Positions 5,803 to 9,402 of a DNA stretch of 9,402 nt are shown piece by piece; position 1 is the stretch's first letter, and every line of letters starts with the position of its first letter. Origin of the DNA: Actinomycetota bacterium (GTDB taxonomy: Bacteria; Actinomycetota; Acidimicrobiia; Acidimicrobiales; Ilumatobacteraceae). The position numbers and the translations under genes are program-made. A model generated the notes under the pieces. That model was not told the origin of the DNA. It did no database searches and saw only the letters and a list, made by a program, of their open reading frames with translations. The stretch is from NCBI GenBank assembly GCA_026393655.1, contig JAPKZT010000092.1:1-9402 (forward strand), read 5' to 3'.

Positions 5803-8800
5803 GTGTTTCTTAAATCTTTAACCCTTAAAGGCTTCAAATCCTTCGCTGACACAACAGTGATGCAACTCGAGCCCGGCGTGACCGTAGTGGTCGGCCCAAA
5901 CGGCTCGGGTAAATCAAATGTTGTTGATGCGATCGCGTGGGTACTTGGCGCGCAGGCACCGTCTTCGGTACGTAGTCAGAAAATGGATGATGTAATTTTC
6001 GCGGGAACGTCAAAGCGACCAGCACTCGGTCGCGCTGAAGTGATGTTGACGATTGATAACTCGGCTGGGCTGTTGCCAATTGAATTCACTGAAGTCTCAG
6101 TAAGCCGCACATTATTTCGCAGTGGCGAGAGCGAATATGCAATTAATGGTGTGCAGTGTCGATTGTTGGATGTTCAAGATCTTTTATCTGACGCTGGTGT
6201 TGGCAGACAACAACACGTAATCGTCAGTCAAGGACAAATTGACGCAGTTTTAAATGCTCGACCCGAAGATCGTCGAGCAATCATTGAAGAAGCGTCGGGT
6301 GTATTAAAACATCGCAAGCGTAAAGAAAAAGCCGAACGCCGTCTTGAAGGCACCGAAGCAAATTTATTGCGCGCGCAAGATTTATTGCGTGAGGTTCGTC
6401 GACAACTTCGACCGTTAGAGCGTCAGGCAGATTCGGCTCGACGGCATGGTGCGATCGCATCTGAGTTGAGAACATTGCAGTTGTATATTGCGGGTCGCGA
6501 GATATACGGATTACGAACTCGGCTTGATAATTCGGCCACCGGAAAAGTTGAAGGTGAAGCTAACGAAAAAATTCTGCGTCAGAAACTCGCGGGTTTAGAT
6601 ACTGCAGTCATGGCCGACGAAGCAGAATTAACTGCACGCGGCGAATCAGGCACAAGTGATGAACTAGTTCGTGTTGAGCAACTTCTTGGGCGCGCTCGCG
6701 GACAAGTCGCAGTGCTAGCCGAGCGTCGTCGATCAGTAGAACGAGATCGCGGTCAATTGATGGATGCTGGAGTTGTTGCATCACTTGAAGCCGATGTTTC
6801 AACTGCGCGTGAAGAACTTGCGCGAGTTGTTGTTGCGCTTGAAGAATCCAAAATGCAAGAACTTGATTTGGCCCGAGACGAATCTGCACTAGTTGCTGAC
6901 AGGGCGCAAGATGCCGAATCAGCATCGCTGGCGGTTCGAGCTGCAGAAGATGCGTTTGATGCTGCGAATGCATCGTTTTTGGCGGCCGTTGCCGCATCAT
7001 CTGGCGATAACGCTCGAGTCGAAACACTTCGCGCAGCAGTTGCAGCAAACTCGTCGAGCCTTGGCGAACTCGCGAACACAATTGGTGCACTCGGTTCGCT
7101 CAAAGATTTAATCGAAGTTGAAGGCGAGTGGGAGAGCGCAGTATTTGCAGGTTTAGCTGATGCGCTAAACGCCATGGTTATGTCGAATGCTCAAAGTGCC
7201 CGCGAATCTTTGGCGCGAATGCGGTCGTCTGACGCAATGGGAGCAGTTGTTGCGCTTGGCGACTGGACATCAAAAGTTGCGCCAGTTGCTGTGCAGGGTG
7301 CGTCATCATTGCGATCGTTTGTGCATGCACGTGCTGGCGAACATGCAATTGCTGTTAATTCATTGCTTGACGCATTGTTGGCACGAGTTGTGTTCGTGGA
7401 TCTGTTTGATCGTGGCGTTGACATTGTGCTTGAACGACCAGATGTTGTGGTTGTCACCAGCAAAGGTGACCGATTGGCTACAACATCGCTAAGAGTCGGC
7501 CCGAATGCTGTTACGAGTGCCGCTCTTGAACGCGCTGAAGCAAGAGCCGTGGCGAGTGCGAATGCGTTATCGGCTGCCGAGTATTCTGTGAATTTACGTC
7601 GTGTTGAAGTCGCCAGCGTTCGTGAAAGACTTTCTGGTGTTCGATCATCGCAAGACGATATTGAGAACCGCTCGTCATCTGTTGGCTTGCGCCGACGAGA
7701 ATTTGATGCCAAGGTCGTTGGGTTACGTGAGCGAAAAGGGTTCTTAGATTCACGAATCGCAGAACTTGAATCACGGTTGCAAGCCGACGCGGGTGCGAGA
7801 AATGCGGCTGCTGAGCATCGCAGCCGAGTTGAATCTATTTTGGGAGCAGTCGTACGATTATCTGGTGTTGTAGAAGATCATGTGCGTTCGCTGCAAATAC
7901 GTCAAACAGAGTTGCAAGAACTGCGTCGTCGGCAAAGTACTGAAGTCAGAGAAATTTCGCAACGCCTTGATGATTCTCGCCGTCAGCGAACTGCTCACGA
8001 AAAACAACTTGAAGAATTGCGCGAACGCAACCGCCGAATCGAACTCGAAGAATCAGAAGTTAAAGTTCGACTCGAAGGAGCGATCGACACACTGCGTCGT
8101 GATCTCGAAGTTGAGCCGCAGCGGGCGATTGACACGCCGTTGCCCGAGCTTCATGAGGGCACTAACCCACTGGCGCGCCAGCGTGAACTTGAGCGTGAAC
8201 TACGCTTAATGGGGCCAATTAATCCGCTGGCATTAGAAGAGTTCACCGAACTGCAAATTCGAAATACGTTTCTCGAAGAGCAACTTGAAGACGTCAAGAA
8301 CTCTCGCCGTGAACTGATGAAAGTGATAAAGCAAGTAGATCAAGAAATTCAAAGCAATTTCGCTGCCGCATATGCCGATGTGCGAGACAACTTTACAAAA
8401 TTGTTTGCGATGCTGTTTCCGGGTGGCACCGGTCGTTTGACTCTGACCAACCCTGACGATTTACTAAATAGTGGTATCGAAGTTGAAGCAAAGCCGAGCG
8501 GCAAAAACGTTAAGAAACTCTCGCTACTTTCAGGTGGTGAGCGGTCGCTGACTGCGCTGGCATATCTTTTTGCCGTTTTCCGCAGTCGACCTTCACCTTT
8601 TTATGTAATGGACGAAGTTGAAGCGGCACTCGACGATGTCAACTTGCACCGTTTCCTCGCATTGATTCAAGAGTTTCGCCAAGAAGCGCAACTACTAATA
8701 GTCAGTCACCAAAAACGCACGATGGAAGCTGGTGACTCTTTGCTTGGTGTAACGATGCAACCAGGTGGTTCATCGCGCGTGATCGTCGAGCGGGTGTCTG

Positions 8801-8814
8801 CTCAATCAGCGTAA
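5803..8814 (+). CDS. smc: Chromosome segregation protein Smc
   Basis: Smc is the ATPase of the bacterial condensin that, with ScpA and ScpB, loads on DNA and aligns chromosome arms. The 1003-residue chain begins FLKSLTLKGFKSFAD (2-16) with a GTG start. Walker A is GPNGSGKSNVVDAI (31-44). The Q-loop region is VSQGQIDAVL (141-150), followed by EEASGV (162-167). A coiled coil covers about 168-425. The hinge (about 428-566) opens IGALGSLKDLIEVEGEWESA. The return coiled coil spans about 567-800 and leads to MGPINPLALEEF (803-814). The signature motif LLSGGERSLTALAY starts at 908, Walker B is YVMDEVEAALDD (934-945), and SHQKRTME carries the switch His. Typical Smc proteins are about 1150-1200 residues, so the arms are shorter here. 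The hinge end lacks the usual glycine-rich stretch (VVTSKGDRLATTSLRVGPN, 550-568). A 43-base gap follows mutM; ftsY follows after 8 bases. Confidence 0.96.
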   Translation: MFLKSLTLKGFKSFADTTVMQLEPGVTVVVGPNGSGKSNVVDAIAWVLGAQAPSSVRSQKMDDVIFAGTSKRPALGRAEVMLTIDNSAGLLPIEFTEVSVSRTLFRSGESEYAINGVQCRLLDVQDLLSDAGVGRQQHVIVSQGQIDAVLNARPEDRRAIIEEASGVLKHRKRKEKAERRLEGTEANLLRAQDLLREVRRQLRPLERQADSARRHGAIASELRTLQLYIAGREIYGLRTRLDNSATGKVEGEANEKILRQKLAGLDTAVMADEAELTARGESGTSDELVRVEQLLGRARGQVAVLAERRRSVERDRGQLMDAGVVASLEADVSTAREELARVVVALEESKMQELDLARDESALVADRAQDAESASLAVRAAEDAFDAANASFLAAVAASSGDNARVETLRAAVAANSSSLGELANTIGALGSLKDLIEVEGEWESAVFAGLADALNAMVMSNAQSARESLARMRSSDAMGAVVALGDWTSKVAPVAVQGASSLRSFVHARAGEHAIAVNSLLDALLARVVFVDLFDRGVDIVLERPDVVVVTSKGDRLATTSLRVGPNAVTSAALERAEARAVASANALSAAEYSVNLRRVEVASVRERLSGVRSSQDDIENRSSSVGLRRREFDAKVVGLRERKGFLDSRIAELESRLQADAGARNAAAEHRSRVESILGAVVRLSGVVEDHVRSLQIRQTELQELRRRQSTEVREISQRLDDSRRQRTAHEKQLEELRERNRRIELEESEVKVRLEGAIDTLRRDLEVEPQRAIDTPLPELHEGTNPLARQRELERELRLMGPINPLALEEFTELQIRNTFLEEQLEDVKNSRRELMKVIKQVDQEIQSNFAAAYADVRDNFTKLFAMLFPGGTGRLTLTNPDDLLNSGIEVEAKPSGKNVKKLSLLSGGERSLTALAYLFAVFRSRPSPFYVMDEVEAALDDVNLHRFLALIQEFRQEAQLLIVSHQKRTMEAGDSLLGVTMQPGGSSRVIVERVSAQSA

Positions 8815-8822
8815 ACTTATTT

Positions 8823-9402
8823 ATGCTCGCGCTTAACGTTTTTGCGCACCTTGTTGCAGCAGATACTGCACCAAAAATAATGCTGGTGTTGGCGTTGCTT
8901 GTTTCGATTTTTGGAATCTATGTCGTCGTGTCTAGTCGTCGCAACCGCGCGGCTATTAATCACGTAACTAGAGATGAAACTAGTAACGAAGATTTGTCGG
9001 TTCGCGATCGAATATCTAAGACACGGTCGTCATTTGCCGGCGCGATTTCGGTTGCATTAACTAGATCGTCGATCACGCAACAAACGTGGGACGAACTTGA
9101 AGAAGCATTGTTGCGTGCTGATGTTGGCGTAACAACTACTACTCGTGTTCTAGCGCCACTGCGTGAACTAGTTAAATCAAAAAAAAATTGTTCAACCGAA
9201 TGATTTGGCAATTGCGCTACAAAATGAGATGACTGCACAGTTGTCGCGAAATTCACGTGAGTTGAATTTTGACTCGTCTTTGGGCGCCCCAAATATCTGG
9301 CTCGTAGTTGGCGTTAACGGTGCTGGTAAGACAACAACGATCGGCAAACTTTCCGCTCAACAACGAGCCCTTGGACGCAGTGTTCTTTTGGCGGCTGGCG
9401 AC
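8823..9402 (+). CDS. ftsY: Signal recognition particle receptor FtsY, N-terminal part, frame broken by one base
   Basis: FtsY is the membrane-bound GTPase that receives the signal recognition particle and delivers ribosomes to the translocon. The first frame (8823-9203) encodes a membrane segment (about residues 18-37, IMLVLALLVSIFGIYVVV), a charged linker, and the helical N domain (from about VRDRISKTRSSF to TWDELEEALLRADVGV). It then stops at 9201-9203 shortly after a run of nine A's (9179-9187). If one A is skipped, the frame starting with ATT at 9187 continues without a stop to 9402: IVQPNDLAIALQ, then the P-loop GVNGAGKTTTIGKLS (from 9310) and RSVLLAAGD at the window edge, the start of the DTFRAAA region. 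An assembly or sequencing indel is the likeliest cause; slippage on the A run is possible. The rest of the gene is outside the window. An N-terminal anchor is typical of actinobacterial FtsY. Confidence 0.9.
9179..9187 (+). repeat. Run of nine A's at the ftsY frame break
   Basis: Nine consecutive A's sit exactly where the two halves of ftsY change frame by +1. Eight A's would give one continuous reading frame (V-K-S-K-K-I-V-Q-P-N). Runs of this length are prone to sequencing error and to polymerase slippage. Confidence 0.95.

Noticed and set aside
6608..7090. Minus-strand open frame of 160 codons opposite smc
   Set aside because: Dominated by Gln, Leu and Arg, as expected when reading across Ala/Glu-rich coiled-coil codons; no start signal or motif.
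7191..7712. Minus-strand open frame of 173 codons opposite smc
   Set aside because: Rich in Ser, Thr, Ala and Arg with no domain pattern; it is the antisense shadow of the Smc hinge and coiled-coil codons.
1..9402. A mobile element, defence system, CRISPR array or other undescribed system
   Set aside because: Every substantial stretch is taken by recognisable housekeeping genes in conserved order, with no repeats, transposase, integrase, toxin or tRNA to suggest an accessory region.

Overview
The window is a piece of ordinary bacterial chromosome. It is densely packed with housekeeping genes, almost all on the + strand and separated by a few to a few dozen bases. The order recG - (small minus-strand gene) - rsmD - coaD - DivIVA/SepIVA-like gene - DUF177 - rpmF - plsX - rnc - mutM - smc - ftsY is that of Actinomycetota. 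A coiled-coil gene of the SepIVA type next to DUF177, and an FtsY with an N-terminal membrane anchor, support that phylum. Base composition, by eye somewhere in the 40s percent GC, is low for the phylum. A low-GC lineage such as an aquatic member of Acidimicrobiia is a reasonable guess, but the sequence alone does not settle it.

Layout. Positions 1-441 are the 3' end of recG (DNA repair helicase). At 458-679 a short minus-strand gene encodes an unrecognised two-CxxC zinc-ribbon protein; it converges on recG and diverges from rsmD. From 692 to 2302 lie rsmD (16S rRNA methyltransferase), coaD (coenzyme A synthesis) and a short SepIVA-like coiled-coil gene. From 2351 to 4882 lie the DUF177 gene, rpmF (ribosomal protein L32), plsX (phospholipid synthesis) and rnc (RNase III). 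From 4911 to 9402 lie mutM (oxidised-base repair), smc (chromosome condensation) and the start of ftsY (signal recognition particle receptor). The window ends inside ftsY. There is no gene-free stretch longer than about 160 bases, and I see no tRNA, rRNA, CRISPR array, insertion sequence or phage gene.

The genes combine ribosome maturation (rsmD, DUF177, rpmF, rnc), cofactor and membrane lipid supply (coaD, plsX), DNA repair (recG, mutM), chromosome organisation and division (smc, SepIVA-like) and membrane protein targeting (ftsY).

I found no undescribed system. The points worth a second look are: a one-base frame break at a run of nine A's in ftsY; the shortened SepIVA-like protein; the unrecognised minus-strand zinc ribbon with an ambiguous start; short Smc arms; an Asn in place of a metal-site Asp in RNase III; the direct plsX-rnc overlap; and the near absence of Shine-Dalgarno sequences before any gene.
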